A stretch of DNA of 64,000 nt, taken from positions 1,054,001-1,118,000 of the forward strand of contig NZ_VFNL01000001.1 of assembly GCF_006715565.1 (NCBI RefSeq), read 5' to 3'. The DNA comes from Microbacterium sp. SLBN-154. Its GTDB lineage: Bacteria; Actinomycetota; Actinomycetes; Actinomycetales; Microbacteriaceae. Below are positions 8,509 to 16,178 of the stretch, piece after piece (the first letter of the stretch is position 1; each line of letters begins with the position of its first letter). A model generated the notes under the pieces. That model did not search any database. It saw only the letters and a list, made by a program, of their open reading frames with translations, and was not told where the DNA came from. The translations under genes were made by a program, and so were the position numbers.

Positions 8509-9093
8509 TCAGAGGTAGGCGTTCATCCCGGCGACGCCGATCGAGGTACGGACGATGTCCGTCCAGCGCAGTGCGATCCCGGCGTCGAGGGCTTCGCGTT
8601 CCCGCGCCCGCGCGATCACTCGGGATGCGAGAAGCTCCGCGTCATCGCACCGTTCGGCGAGGACCGCGGTGATCACGATCGATCGCGCGTAGGCCTGCTC
8701 GAGTTGGGTGTGGATTCGCCGGGCGGCGCTGTCATTCATCCGCAACAGGGTGTCTTCGGAAGGAACGTCAGAGCCGTTCACAACGAGGAGGATGTGCTCG
8801 AGCCGCCGCATCCGCCCGCACAGCGACGCACACTGATCTTCGATATGCCGCAGGCGCGCCCGCACCTCCCGCGGTGTGCGCAGTCCGCGGATGTCGACGC
8901 CGATGACCACCGCGCGATAGCCGCCCGTGACCGCACGGACACTCGCAATCGTGCGCGCTTCCGGCGCAGAACGAATCGCCGCCAGGCATTCGAGCGCGTC
9001 GCCGATCACGGCGATCGTCGGCACCCGCGCGTGCTCCCCGCTGGGCGAGGCGGCGTGCGGATGGCCCGTCAGAACCTCAACGTCTGTCAACAT
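8509..9093 (-). CDS. Hypothetical protein translationally coupled to the DksA/TraR-like gene
   Basis: 194 residues; start overlaps the end of the DksA/TraR-like gene by 17 bases. I do not recognise a domain. Visible features: alternating hydrophobic strands (TIAVIGDALECLAAIR; GYRAVVIGVDIRGLRTPRE; LEHILLVVNGSDVP; SIVITAVLAERCDDAEL) that suggest an alpha/beta fold, perhaps a receiver- or Rossmann-like core. A helix holds CASLCGRMRR. There is no signal peptide or membrane span, so it is probably cytoplasmic. Coupling implies a shared stress or transcription role with its partner. Confidence 0.6.
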   Translation of the reverse strand: MLTDVEVLTGHPHAASPSGEHARVPTIAVIGDALECLAAIRSAPEARTIASVRAVTGGYRAVVIGVDIRGLRTPREVRARLRHIEDQCASLCGRMRRLEHILLVVNGSDVPSEDTLLRMNDSAARRIHTQLEQAYARSIVITAVLAERCDDAELLASRVIARAREREALDAGIALRWTDIVRTSIGVAGMNAYL

Positions 9094-9403
9094 CGCGCTG
9101 ACAATCGATGCAGTTCTCGGCGTAGGGCATGATGTCCAGCCGGGCCGCGACGATGGCGCCCCCGCAGCGGATGCAGCGGCCGTACGTCCCGGCTTCGAGT
9201 CGGTCGAGCGCGGCGGTGATCTGATCCATCACCCGCTGGGTCGCCTTACTGGTCGCCCACGACACCGGGTCGACGTTCGGCGCGGCGTTCGGGCTGGCTT
9301 CGCGGATGATGGCTTCCCGTTCCCGTAACTCCTCTTCAAGGAAACGGCGGATGCGGGCGGTGTCGATTTTTGGTGCGGATCGAGGCGCAGTGTCGAGCGA
9401 CAT
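9077..9403 (-). CDS. TraR/DksA-family zinc-finger protein
   Basis: 108 residues. N-terminal helical segment (RIRRFLEEELREREAII), then a zinc finger with Cys77-x2-Cys80 (CIRC) and Cys98-x2-Cys101 (CIDC), separated by 17 residues as in DksA/TraR proteins. GTYGRCIRCG is the family signature. Family members bind the RNA polymerase secondary channel. The acidic coiled-coil tip typical of DksA (D-x-x-D-x-A) is not evident, so this is a short TraR/YocK-like member. It is first in a run of small minus-strand genes. The 5' region is A-rich. Confidence 0.85.
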   Translation of the reverse strand: MSLDTAPRSAPKIDTARIRRFLEEELREREAIIREASPNAAPNVDPVSWATSKATQRVMDQITAALDRLEAGTYGRCIRCGGAIVAARLDIMPYAENCIDCQRDVDRR

Positions 9404-9919
9404 AAGAACTCCTGAAAAAGGGCATAGAAAAGAAATCGACAGCGCGCGAAGCCGCCAATTGGGTACAAAAAAAGCGCCGCATATGCGACGCGCTGTCAGT
9501 GCGAGAAAGGCCGTAGCGATACGGGCTCGTTCACGGTGGAGCGCGACGGGTGGAGAGCGAAGGGGATGCTGCTCTCGCTGCCGTCATCCGGGGCGGAAGA
9601 ACCTCATGGCGGGCTCCCGCGATGTCCAGCACGAACCGCACAACCTGGTCGCACAGCGGTTGCGCTGTGGTCACAAAGGGTGCGGTCATGAACATGCCCT
9701 CACCATAGCCCGAAAAAAGAAAAAGGCAAGTCGCGATCGAGAAAGGTGGAAAAGCGCGGAAAAGGGAAGTCGGATGCAACCGCAATTCCCCATTGCTGCA
9801 GAACCGGCGGTCTTTCTCGCAGTCGATCGGTCGCACAATTCCTCCGTCGCCGCAGTCGAGAACCTCCGCCCGCACGTCGCGCAGCACGGGCTCGCCCATA
9901 TCGCCTCTCGCGATGCAGA
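9404..9919. other. A-rich intergenic region with nested inverted repeats
   Basis: About 500 bases of clearly lower GC than the surroundings. GACAGCGCG (9438-9446) and CGCGCTGTC (9489-9497) are perfect 9-bp inverted arms enclosing a smaller palindrome CGCATATGCG near 9478-9487, preceded by an A7 run. This may be a leader or promoter structure for the DksA-like gene. A doubtful 54-codon frame (9531-9695, minus) lies here. I see nothing else. Confidence 0.4.
9531..9695 (-). CDS. Possible 54-residue small protein
   Basis: Minus-strand frame with ATGs at 9695 and 9689; the second has GGTGAGG about 8 bases upstream. The product starts MFMTAPFVTTAQPLCDQVV, contains FVLDIAGARHEVLPPR, and ends in a Ser/Ala/Arg-rich tail. 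Third-position GC is only moderately high. No recognised family. It may be real or chance. Confidence 0.3.
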   Translation of the reverse strand: MFMTAPFVTTAQPLCDQVVRFVLDIAGARHEVLPPRMTAARAASPSLSTRRAPP

Positions 9920-11377
9920 TCAGAAGGGTGCGACCGCGAGTGCGCCGTCGTCGGTGGGGACGAACGCGACCCGTGAGGGTGGGTGGCTGTCGTAGTTCTT
10001 CCCGCCCGGACTGGTGAAGGTGAGAATGCCGCCGGGCAGTTGTTGCACGTGCCAGTTCGTCGCGTGTTTCAACGTGTGGTGTCGGGCGCATTCGTTGCAG
10101 AGGTTGTCGTTGGAGGTTGGTCCGCCCAACGCGAAGTCCCTGGAGTGATCCTTGTCGCAGAGTTTCGCGGGCCTTCGACATCCCGGTGTTCGGCAGGTGA
10201 CGTCTCTGGCGTTGAGGAAGCGGGTTTGGGATGGATGTGGGGTGTACCTGTCGACCGCGGTCACCACGCCCGTGATGGGGTCGGTCATCACCCGGTCCCA
10301 CACCCTCGCGGTTCCGGCCAGCCGTCTGGCGGTCTCCGGGTCGACCGGGGTGACTCCGTTCAATTCCGCCCCGGACCCGGTGACTCCGGTGAGGGTGGTG
10401 ATCGGGATGGTGATCTGCACCTCGGCGGTGATGGCGCCGAGCCCACCCTTCGCCCCGTCGGTGGGGTCGATGACCGGGGATCCGGCGAGGAGCATGTCCA
10501 GGGCGAGGTCGCAGCGGATCTCATCCAGTGAGCGGTCGTCGAACCACGGCTCCGCGGTGTCTCCGCTGACGCTCCCGTTGTCGTCCGTCCCGGTCTCGCC
10601 GAGCCTGAACCCCGCACCTGACCCCGCACCTGACCCCGGCCCCGACCCGGACCCCGTGCCGCCGCTCCCGCTGTTCGCTTCAGCTTCGACCTGCGTGGCC
10701 GCGTACTCGCGCCGCTTCGCGCGGTCGACGTCCTTGATCGTGGTGCCCTGCCCGGTGAGCCGGTTGTACGCACCGTGGATGTAGACATTCCCGCCCAGGA
10801 TCGTCAACGCCGACAGGGTGTCATCCAGGTCAGTGACCCACACCCGCCGCTCCCGTATCGCCGTGTCATGCCGCTCCTGCAACGGCCGCGGATCCAACAC
10901 CGCAGCGCGCTGGATGGCGTACTTCTTCGTCCGCGGCACCGTCTGCCGCTCCGCCTCCACCAACACGATCCGCTCGAACGCCGCCCGATCCACCGGGTCC
11001 TCGATCACCCGACCGGCGTCTTGGATGACCTGCGCATGCGCCCGCGTGACCCGGCCCTCGATCAGGGCTTCCATCGTCTGCGGGAACAGCTCGATCAGCT
11101 CGTGCGCGTCATGCATCTGGGACTGCATCGACCGGTCATTGACCCGCACCGCCATCCCGAGCTCGAGGGCCATCGACCGCAGCGGCATATCCCGCTCCCG
11201 CGACGACACCGACCCGACCCGCGACCGCTGCTCCAACGTCAACGCGTACGCGTCCGCGAGCAAGCGGGTCTTCTTCGCGGCAAGCTTCGCCTCCGCACGC
11301 TGCAGCTTGGCCAGCTCGTCCGCGAACACCCCGGCGCGCTTGTCCTCCGCCCGCCGCCGCTTCTCGTCCGCGTCCAC
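9920..11377 (-). CDS. DUF222 / 13E12-type HNH endonuclease
   Basis: 485 residues. The N-terminal two-thirds matches the DUF222 (13E12 repeat) helical region common in actinobacteria (FPQTMEALIEGRVTRAHAQVI...RTKKYAIQRAAVLDP). A Gly/Ser-rich linker (SGSGGTGSGSGPGSG and on) interrupts it. The C-terminal HNH nuclease has CRTPGCRRPA zinc-type cysteines followed by CDKDHSRDFALGGPTSNDN and HHTLKH, giving the conserved D-H, N and H of the HNH active site. These genes are multi-copy in Microbacteriaceae and their biological role is unclear; mobile-element or defence links have been suggested. Confidence 0.9.
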   Translation of the reverse strand: MDADEKRRRAEDKRAGVFADELAKLQRAEAKLAAKKTRLLADAYALTLEQRSRVGSVSSRERDMPLRSMALELGMAVRVNDRSMQSQMHDAHELIELFPQTMEALIEGRVTRAHAQVIQDAGRVIEDPVDRAAFERIVLVEAERQTVPRTKKYAIQRAAVLDPRPLQERHDTAIRERRVWVTDLDDTLSALTILGGNVYIHGAYNRLTGQGTTIKDVDRAKRREYAATQVEAEANSGSGGTGSGSGPGSGAGSGAGFRLGETGTDDNGSVSGDTAEPWFDDRSLDEIRCDLALDMLLAGSPVIDPTDGAKGGLGAITAEVQITIPITTLTGVTGSGAELNGVTPVDPETARRLAGTARVWDRVMTDPITGVVTAVDRYTPHPSQTRFLNARDVTCRTPGCRRPAKLCDKDHSRDFALGGPTSNDNLCNECARHHTLKHATNWHVQQLPGGILTFTSPGGKNYDSHPPSRVAFVPTDDGALAVAPF

Positions 11378-11699
11378 TGCAATCCCCGTCTCGATGACCT
11401 GCTCACATCATCGCAGGGGGCTCCGATATTGCGCCCGCAACACTGGGTCAAGAATCGAAGATCAGTACTACCGACGCACCTTTTTGCACATACCCGCCCA
11501 GCCTGCCGGCGTTTCGTTGCGATCGGCGAAACCCTCCTTGATGTCACGCTCGGGCTTGCGTCGCATCTGCTCCGGCCGGCCGAGATCAGCGTGGTGACCA
11601 CCGAGTTCCCTTGACTTGCTGGTGAAGGGAACTCGGCGCCAAAAGCGCAGCGCTCCGAAACATTGGCAATTGCCACTATGGCCTGACAAGGAGCACGCA
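11378..11699. other. Intergenic region with a perfect 12-bp inverted repeat
   Basis: Between the divergent HNH and DUF4394 genes. CCGAGTTCCCTT (11601-11612) and AAGGGAACTCGG (11625-11636) are perfect arms with a 12-base loop. A 10-bp palindrome GGCAATTGCC lies at 11665-11674, with a -10-like CACTAT next to it just before the DUF4394 ribosome site. There is no U-tract, so the larger repeat may be an operator or RNA hairpin rather than a terminator. No gene seen. Confidence 0.45.
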
Positions 11700-12527
11700 A
11701 TGAAGCGCACGAAGTGGGTCGCGTCCGGAGTAGCCGTCGGGTTCCTCGCCGCATCTGTCGCCGCCGGTATCGGCGGAAGCCCGGCGCCGCAGGCGATCGT
11801 CACCGCCAAGCCGGCGATCGGTCTCACCTCTGACGGCAAGCTGGTGTCGTTCAACACCCTGACGCCCTCCGTTGCGAAGCCCGTTGGCGCCATAACCGGA
11901 TTGAGCGGTGACTCGCGACTGATCGGCATCGACTACCGCGTGCAGGATGGGCTGCTGTACGGAGTGGGCGATCTTGGCGGCGTCTACACCCTCGCCGGCG
12001 CCACCGCCACGAAGGTGTCGCAGCTGACGATCGCCCCGTCTGGCACGAACTTCGGTGTCGACTTCAATCCCGCTGCCGACCGGCTGCGAGTGATCAGCGA
12101 CACCGGCCAGAATCTCCGGCACGACGTCGTCGGAGGAACCACGGTCGCGGATGGCCCCCTCACATACCCGGCGACTCCGACAGCAGCCGCGACGACGGGC
12201 GTGGGAGTGACCGCGGCGGCGTATACCAACAACGATCTCGACCCTGCCACCAGCACGACACTGTTCAACATCGACACGACGCTCGATCAGGTCGTGCTGC
12301 AGTCGCCGGCCAACGCCGGATTGCTGGCGTCGACCGGCAAGCTCGGAGTCGACGCCGCACCCGACGCCGGCTTCGACATCACCGCCGACAATGCCGGGTT
12401 CGCGGTGCTGGCCGCGAACGGCGAGAGCAGGTTGTACAGCGTTTCGTTGCTGACCGGTGAGGTCGATGCGGCGGGCAAGTTTCCGCGGGGCGTGACCGTG
12501 ACAGACATCGCCATTCGCATCGGCTGA
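11700..12527 (+). CDS. Secreted DUF4394 protein
   Basis: 275 residues from ATG 11700 (AAGGAG upstream). N-terminal signal peptide MKRTKWVASGVAVGFLAASV. The body shows the repeated beta-strand pattern of DUF4394 (LTSDGKLVSFNTLTP, LIGIDYRVQDGLLYGVGDLG, VDFNPAADRLRVISDTGQN, ATSTTLFNIDTTLDQVVLQ, DAGFDITADNAGFAVLA). This pattern suggests a beta-propeller. The biochemical role of DUF4394 is not known to me. It lies downstream of an inverted-repeat region and is probably exported. Confidence 0.85.
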   Translation: MKRTKWVASGVAVGFLAASVAAGIGGSPAPQAIVTAKPAIGLTSDGKLVSFNTLTPSVAKPVGAITGLSGDSRLIGIDYRVQDGLLYGVGDLGGVYTLAGATATKVSQLTIAPSGTNFGVDFNPAADRLRVISDTGQNLRHDVVGGTTVADGPLTYPATPTAAATTGVGVTAAAYTNNDLDPATSTTLFNIDTTLDQVVLQSPANAGLLASTGKLGVDAAPDAGFDITADNAGFAVLAANGESRLYSVSLLTGEVDAAGKFPRGVTVTDIAIRIG

Positions 12528-12685
12528 TCGCGGCGGCGTCGCCGTCGCCAAGGGCGATTCATCCGATACGGCAAGATCGCGCTCTCGCCGCCTGGGTTGC
12601 GCCCTCCGGTATCACCGGTCTCGGTTCGTCCTCTGACACTGCAGAGGCCGACCCCGCACCGGCCGACACCAGGAAGGCGACGGCA

Positions 12686-14926
12686 ATGACGCTCGAACTC
12701 CACATCCGCGAATCCGTCATCGCGCACGCGATCACCCAGTGGGTGCAACCCCGCCTCTTCACCCGGTGTGTGCCCACCCCGCTCCCGGTCATCGTCGACC
12801 ATCTCGACACCGTCCCCGACTCGGTCGCCTTCGCGCAGCTCGCCGACGGGAGCATCGAGGTGTCGCTCGCCGTCCGCGTCTTCGTCGTGCTCGAGCCCGA
12901 CCTGCGCGCAACCCCCGGCGCCCCGGCATCCCACCCGGCGACCGGCGACATTGTCACCAAGATCATCATCGGCATCCGAGACCGGGCCCTCGTGATCCTG
13001 GATGCCACGGCACCGCCCACCGCAGGGCTCCCCGCCGAAGCGACGAAGGCCGTCAATGACCAGCTCGCCGAGCTGAAAGGCCAGCAGCTCTTCGACGTCG
13101 CCCCGATCGTCACGGCCCTCGAGGCGCGGGTTCCCGCCGAGCCCGACCTCGCCCTGGGCGACAACGTGCTCGCCCTCCGCTTCGGCGCCGACGGCGCGTT
13201 CACCCCGCAACTCGACTCGACGCTCACCCCACCCCACGACTGGGGCGTCTTCCTCGACGCCGACCAGACGCTCGACCTGCTGCGCCGTCGCATCCCTCCG
13301 AGCATCCCCGTCCAGCTGCACTGGCAGCCGAACGGCGCCGACCCCGCGATCGGCGCCTCGATCTCGTACCAGCTCGAGTTCGTCGGAGTCGAGGTCGCCT
13401 CGGCCGTCGCGGTGCTGACGGTCACACCCCGGTTCGTCGCACCGTCGACCCTGCGACTCGCCGCCTCGTGGGGGATCAACCTGACGGGCGTCGCCAGCCC
13501 GTTCGAGGCCGAAGCGCGCAAGCAAGTGCGCAGCCTGGTCCGCCGCACGTTCGTGACCGCCACCCACGATGGCCCGCAGTCGTTCTTCTACGACATCCCC
13601 CTCCCCGCGCTCCCCGACATCCTCGGGTCGGTTCCGAGCTGGGGCGGAATCGGCTCCAACACAGAAGGGATGACCCTGGGCGGCCCCGTTCGCCCGGTGC
13701 TCCCCGCGCCACGCGAGCTGCTCGACATCACCGTCTTCCGCTTCGGACGACCCGTCTGGTGGGGCAGCTGCCGCGAGCGGGCGAAGGTGGGAAGCGGAAA
13801 CCCGCCGCGCAGCTTCGCGGCGAACAGTCCCGGCGTCCGCGTGCAGGCCGGCGTGAACTTCACCGATGCCGGCGCCCTGTGCAGCGCCACGCTCTACCCA
13901 CCGAACGAACACCTCGCCGCGAATCTCGGTGTCGGCGCTACGGGCGCCGGCTTCGATATGACCGTCGGTCAGGCGCGCGCAATCACGAGCGATGTCCGCA
14001 TGCTCGTCCGCACCGCGCGCGGCGCCCGTGTCGTCGATCTCGGGGGCCCGAGCATCCGGCAGAAGGATGACGGCACCCTCGACGTGCAGGTCAACTACCT
14101 CGACGACTGTCTGTACCTCTCCGGGCCCTGGCTGAAGGTGGTCCTCGGCCAGTCGCTGACCCTCGACGACCTCATGACCGGCCCGCTCGAAGACCCCGAC
14201 TGGCTCGCGCACCTCGGCGCCCACCGCGGCTTCAACAGCCACATCGTCACCCTCGACGGGTTGACCGCGGGCGAAGCGGTCACGGTGACCGCGCCGGGAC
14301 TGCGGGCGACGGTGTTCGCCGACGAGTCCGGCCACGCGGTCGTGCCGGTGTTCGCGGCGATCGGCGCCGTCGCGCGCGATGTGACCGTTGAGCGCGCCTC
14401 GCAGATGCCGTTGACCGGGTCCATCAGCGTGGAGACGACCGAGTTCCGTTGGCTTTCCGACGTGGGAGAAGCGGATGCCGCGGCCGTCCGCGACCTCGCA
14501 GGCACGGTGTTCCTCGGGCGCAGCCTGCGAGGCGAGGCGTTCGTCGACGAGTGGCAGCCCGACGGTGAAACCATGCTTCTCCGCCGCGACGGCGGCGAGG
14601 TCGAGCTGAACCCGCAGCCTCTGCCGCCGGAACCACCCGAGGCCGCGCGCCTCGCGGCCGCCGCCGGGCTCGACGACGTCGTCTCGGCCCAGCTCGTCCC
14701 CGGCTTCGATGCGCGTCTTGCGATCGTGCAGACGAAGGAGGGTCGCGGCATGATCGTCGCCCCCGGCTCGCGCACCCAAGTCGTCGGCGAGTGGGAGGGT
14801 CCGCTCATCGGCGTCCACGTGGCGGGCGGTTACGCGCTCGCGCGCAGCGGCGGCACAGTGCAGCTCCTCTCTGTGCACCGCCCGGGCCGGGTCACCTTCC
14901 GGGATCGCGTCCCCGTCACCGGGTGA
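12686..14926 (+). CDS. Large hypothetical protein with LNPQPLPP motif
   Basis: 746 residues, ATG 12686 with AGGAAGG upstream. No family recognised. There is no signal peptide or membrane span. The N-terminal half looks beta-rich (SIEVSLAVRVFVVLEPDL; DIVTKIIIGIRDRALVILDA). A middle section has LDITVFRFGRPVWWGSCRERAK, and a C-terminal half contains many short strands. LNPQPLPP at residues 641-648, followed by EPPE, is a compact proline motif that I recall from assorted uncharacterised bacterial proteins. Codon use is strongly GC-biased, so the frame is real. It has no obvious operon partner. Confidence 0.75.
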   Translation: MTLELHIRESVIAHAITQWVQPRLFTRCVPTPLPVIVDHLDTVPDSVAFAQLADGSIEVSLAVRVFVVLEPDLRATPGAPASHPATGDIVTKIIIGIRDRALVILDATAPPTAGLPAEATKAVNDQLAELKGQQLFDVAPIVTALEARVPAEPDLALGDNVLALRFGADGAFTPQLDSTLTPPHDWGVFLDADQTLDLLRRRIPPSIPVQLHWQPNGADPAIGASISYQLEFVGVEVASAVAVLTVTPRFVAPSTLRLAASWGINLTGVASPFEAEARKQVRSLVRRTFVTATHDGPQSFFYDIPLPALPDILGSVPSWGGIGSNTEGMTLGGPVRPVLPAPRELLDITVFRFGRPVWWGSCRERAKVGSGNPPRSFAANSPGVRVQAGVNFTDAGALCSATLYPPNEHLAANLGVGATGAGFDMTVGQARAITSDVRMLVRTARGARVVDLGGPSIRQKDDGTLDVQVNYLDDCLYLSGPWLKVVLGQSLTLDDLMTGPLEDPDWLAHLGAHRGFNSHIVTLDGLTAGEAVTVTAPGLRATVFADESGHAVVPVFAAIGAVARDVTVERASQMPLTGSISVETTEFRWLSDVGEADAAAVRDLAGTVFLGRSLRGEAFVDEWQPDGETMLLRRDGGEVELNPQPLPPEPPEAARLAAAAGLDDVVSAQLVPGFDARLAIVQTKEGRGMIVAPGSRTQVVGEWEGPLIGVHVAGGYALARSGGTVQLLSVHRPGRVTFRDRVPVTG

Positions 14927-14965
14927 CCCCAGGCGCGGCCCGAACCCCGTCGGGCGCCACCACGA

Positions 14966-15973
14966 TCAGGTGCTCTCGCGAGCCACCACCCTGCCGCGTA
15001 CACGCCGGATCCCCGGTTCGACCGGCCCGGCCATCGAGGCGAACAGCAGCTCGGCAGCCTCCCGGCCGAGCTCCTTCAGGTTGAGGTCGACGCTGGTCAG
15101 GGTGGGCGATGCGCCCGTGGTCATCGGCTCCCAGTTGTCGACGCCGATGATGCCGACATCGCGCGGCACGTCCCTGCCGAGGTCTTTGAGCGCATCCAGC
15201 GCGCCGCGCGCGATCTGATCGCTCGCGCACACGATGCCGTCGATCTCGGGGTCGGCCTCGAGGAGGCGCCGCGTCGCGGTGCGCCCCCACTGCTCCGACC
15301 ACGACCCGAAGAGGGGGCGGCCAAGGGCGAGCGGAAGCCCCTCGTCCGCCAGGCGCTGCTCGACACCGCGCGCGCGATCGGTCGCGGCCGTGTAGTCGGG
15401 GTCGCCGGAGATGTGCGCGATGCGCCGACGCCCCGTGGTGAGCAGGTGATCGGCGGCGAGCACTCCGGCCGTCTCGTCGTCGGGGATGACCGAGACATCA
15501 TCGGCCGACTCGCTCGGCGCGTAGGCATAAACCACCGGAACCGGGAGGGACTCCGGCAGCGGCACGCGCGGGTTCGTGCGGTACCCGACGACGATGATGC
15601 CGTCGACGTTTCGGCGCAGCAGCGCGTCGAGGTGATACTTCTCCCGGATCGCGTCGCCGCGCGCATCGCAGAGCAGCACCGACACGCGCCCCGCCCCGAA
15701 CGCGTCCTCTGCTCCCATGAGGATGGGGAGACTGAACCGGCCCTCGAGGTCGCCGGTGATCAACCCCACGGTTCCGGTCTGGCCGGCGAGCAGGCTCCGT
15801 GCGGTCTCGTTCGGGGTGAACGACAGCGAGTCCGCCGCCTCGCGAACGCGGGCGCGCGTGGTCGCGCTGACGTGCTGCCGGTCGTTCAACGCCTTCGACG
15901 CCGTCGCGACCGAGACGCCGGCGCGCTGAGCGACATCGCGCAGCGTCGCGCGCTTCGCCCCGGCATCCGTCAC
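14966..15973 (-). CDS. LacI-family transcriptional regulator
   Basis: 335 residues from GTG 15973, chosen because GGAGG lies 4 bases upstream; an ATG at 16039 would add 22 residues that run into the promoter region. N-terminal LacI helix-turn-helix with hinge (ATLRDVAQRAGVSVATASKALN...SFTPNETARSLL). A periplasmic-binding-protein-like sensor domain follows (TGTVGLITGDLEGRFS; DGIIVVGYRTNP; GIIGVDNWEP). It is divergent from an ABC-sugar/GH127 operon whose promoter carries matching palindromes, so it probably represses that operon until an arabinose-containing ligand binds. Confidence 0.92.
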   Translation of the reverse strand: MTDAGAKRATLRDVAQRAGVSVATASKALNDRQHVSATTRARVREAADSLSFTPNETARSLLAGQTGTVGLITGDLEGRFSLPILMGAEDAFGAGRVSVLLCDARGDAIREKYHLDALLRRNVDGIIVVGYRTNPRVPLPESLPVPVVYAYAPSESADDVSVIPDDETAGVLAADHLLTTGRRRIAHISGDPDYTAATDRARGVEQRLADEGLPLALGRPLFGSWSEQWGRTATRRLLEADPEIDGIVCASDQIARGALDALKDLGRDVPRDVGIIGVDNWEPMTTGASPTLTSVDLNLKELGREAAELLFASMAGPVEPGIRRVRGRVVAREST

Positions 15974-16065
15974 TTCGCCTCCGATGTCATCCTCGATCAC
16001 GGCACCCGATCGGGCATCGCACTGGGTTCGGAAAATCATAGACCGATGTTTCCGAAACCGCGCGG

Positions 16066-16095
16066 TTGACAGCAGTCAATCCGCGGCTTTAACCT
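16066..16095 (+). promoter_or_regulatory. Promoter of the sugar ABC/GH127 operon
   Basis: TTGACA (16066-16071), an 18-base spacer and TAACCT (16090-16095). Expected transcription start is near 16102, just before the 17-bp operator and about 75 bases before the binding-protein ATG. Confidence 0.6.
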
Positions 16096-16107
16096 ACAGA
16101 AACCCTT

Positions 16108-16124
16108 TTCGGAATGTTTCCGAA
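16108..16124. promoter_or_regulatory. LacI-type operator
   Basis: TTCGGAA-TGT-TTCCGAA: perfect 7-bp arms around a 3-bp centre, directly downstream of the -10. The same half-sites recur at 16027-16033 (TTCGGAA) and 16050-16056 (TTCCGAA), close to the regulator start, consistent with autoregulation or looping. The cognate factor is inferred to be the adjacent LacI protein. Confidence 0.75.
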
Positions 16125-16178
16125 CGTGCGACGCAACTTGTCGCCCGCATCAATGGAGATCAGGAGCAGCACCCGAGC

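Noticed and set aside
12287..14878. 863-codon minus-strand open frame
   Set aside because: Antisense shadow of the DUF4394 and LNPQPLPP-protein genes; composition is typical of a shadow frame.
15974..16039. N-terminal extension of the LacI regulator from ATG 16039
   Set aside because: A GGAGG site precedes GTG 15973, while the extension lies over regulator-side operator half-sites and has no ribosome site.
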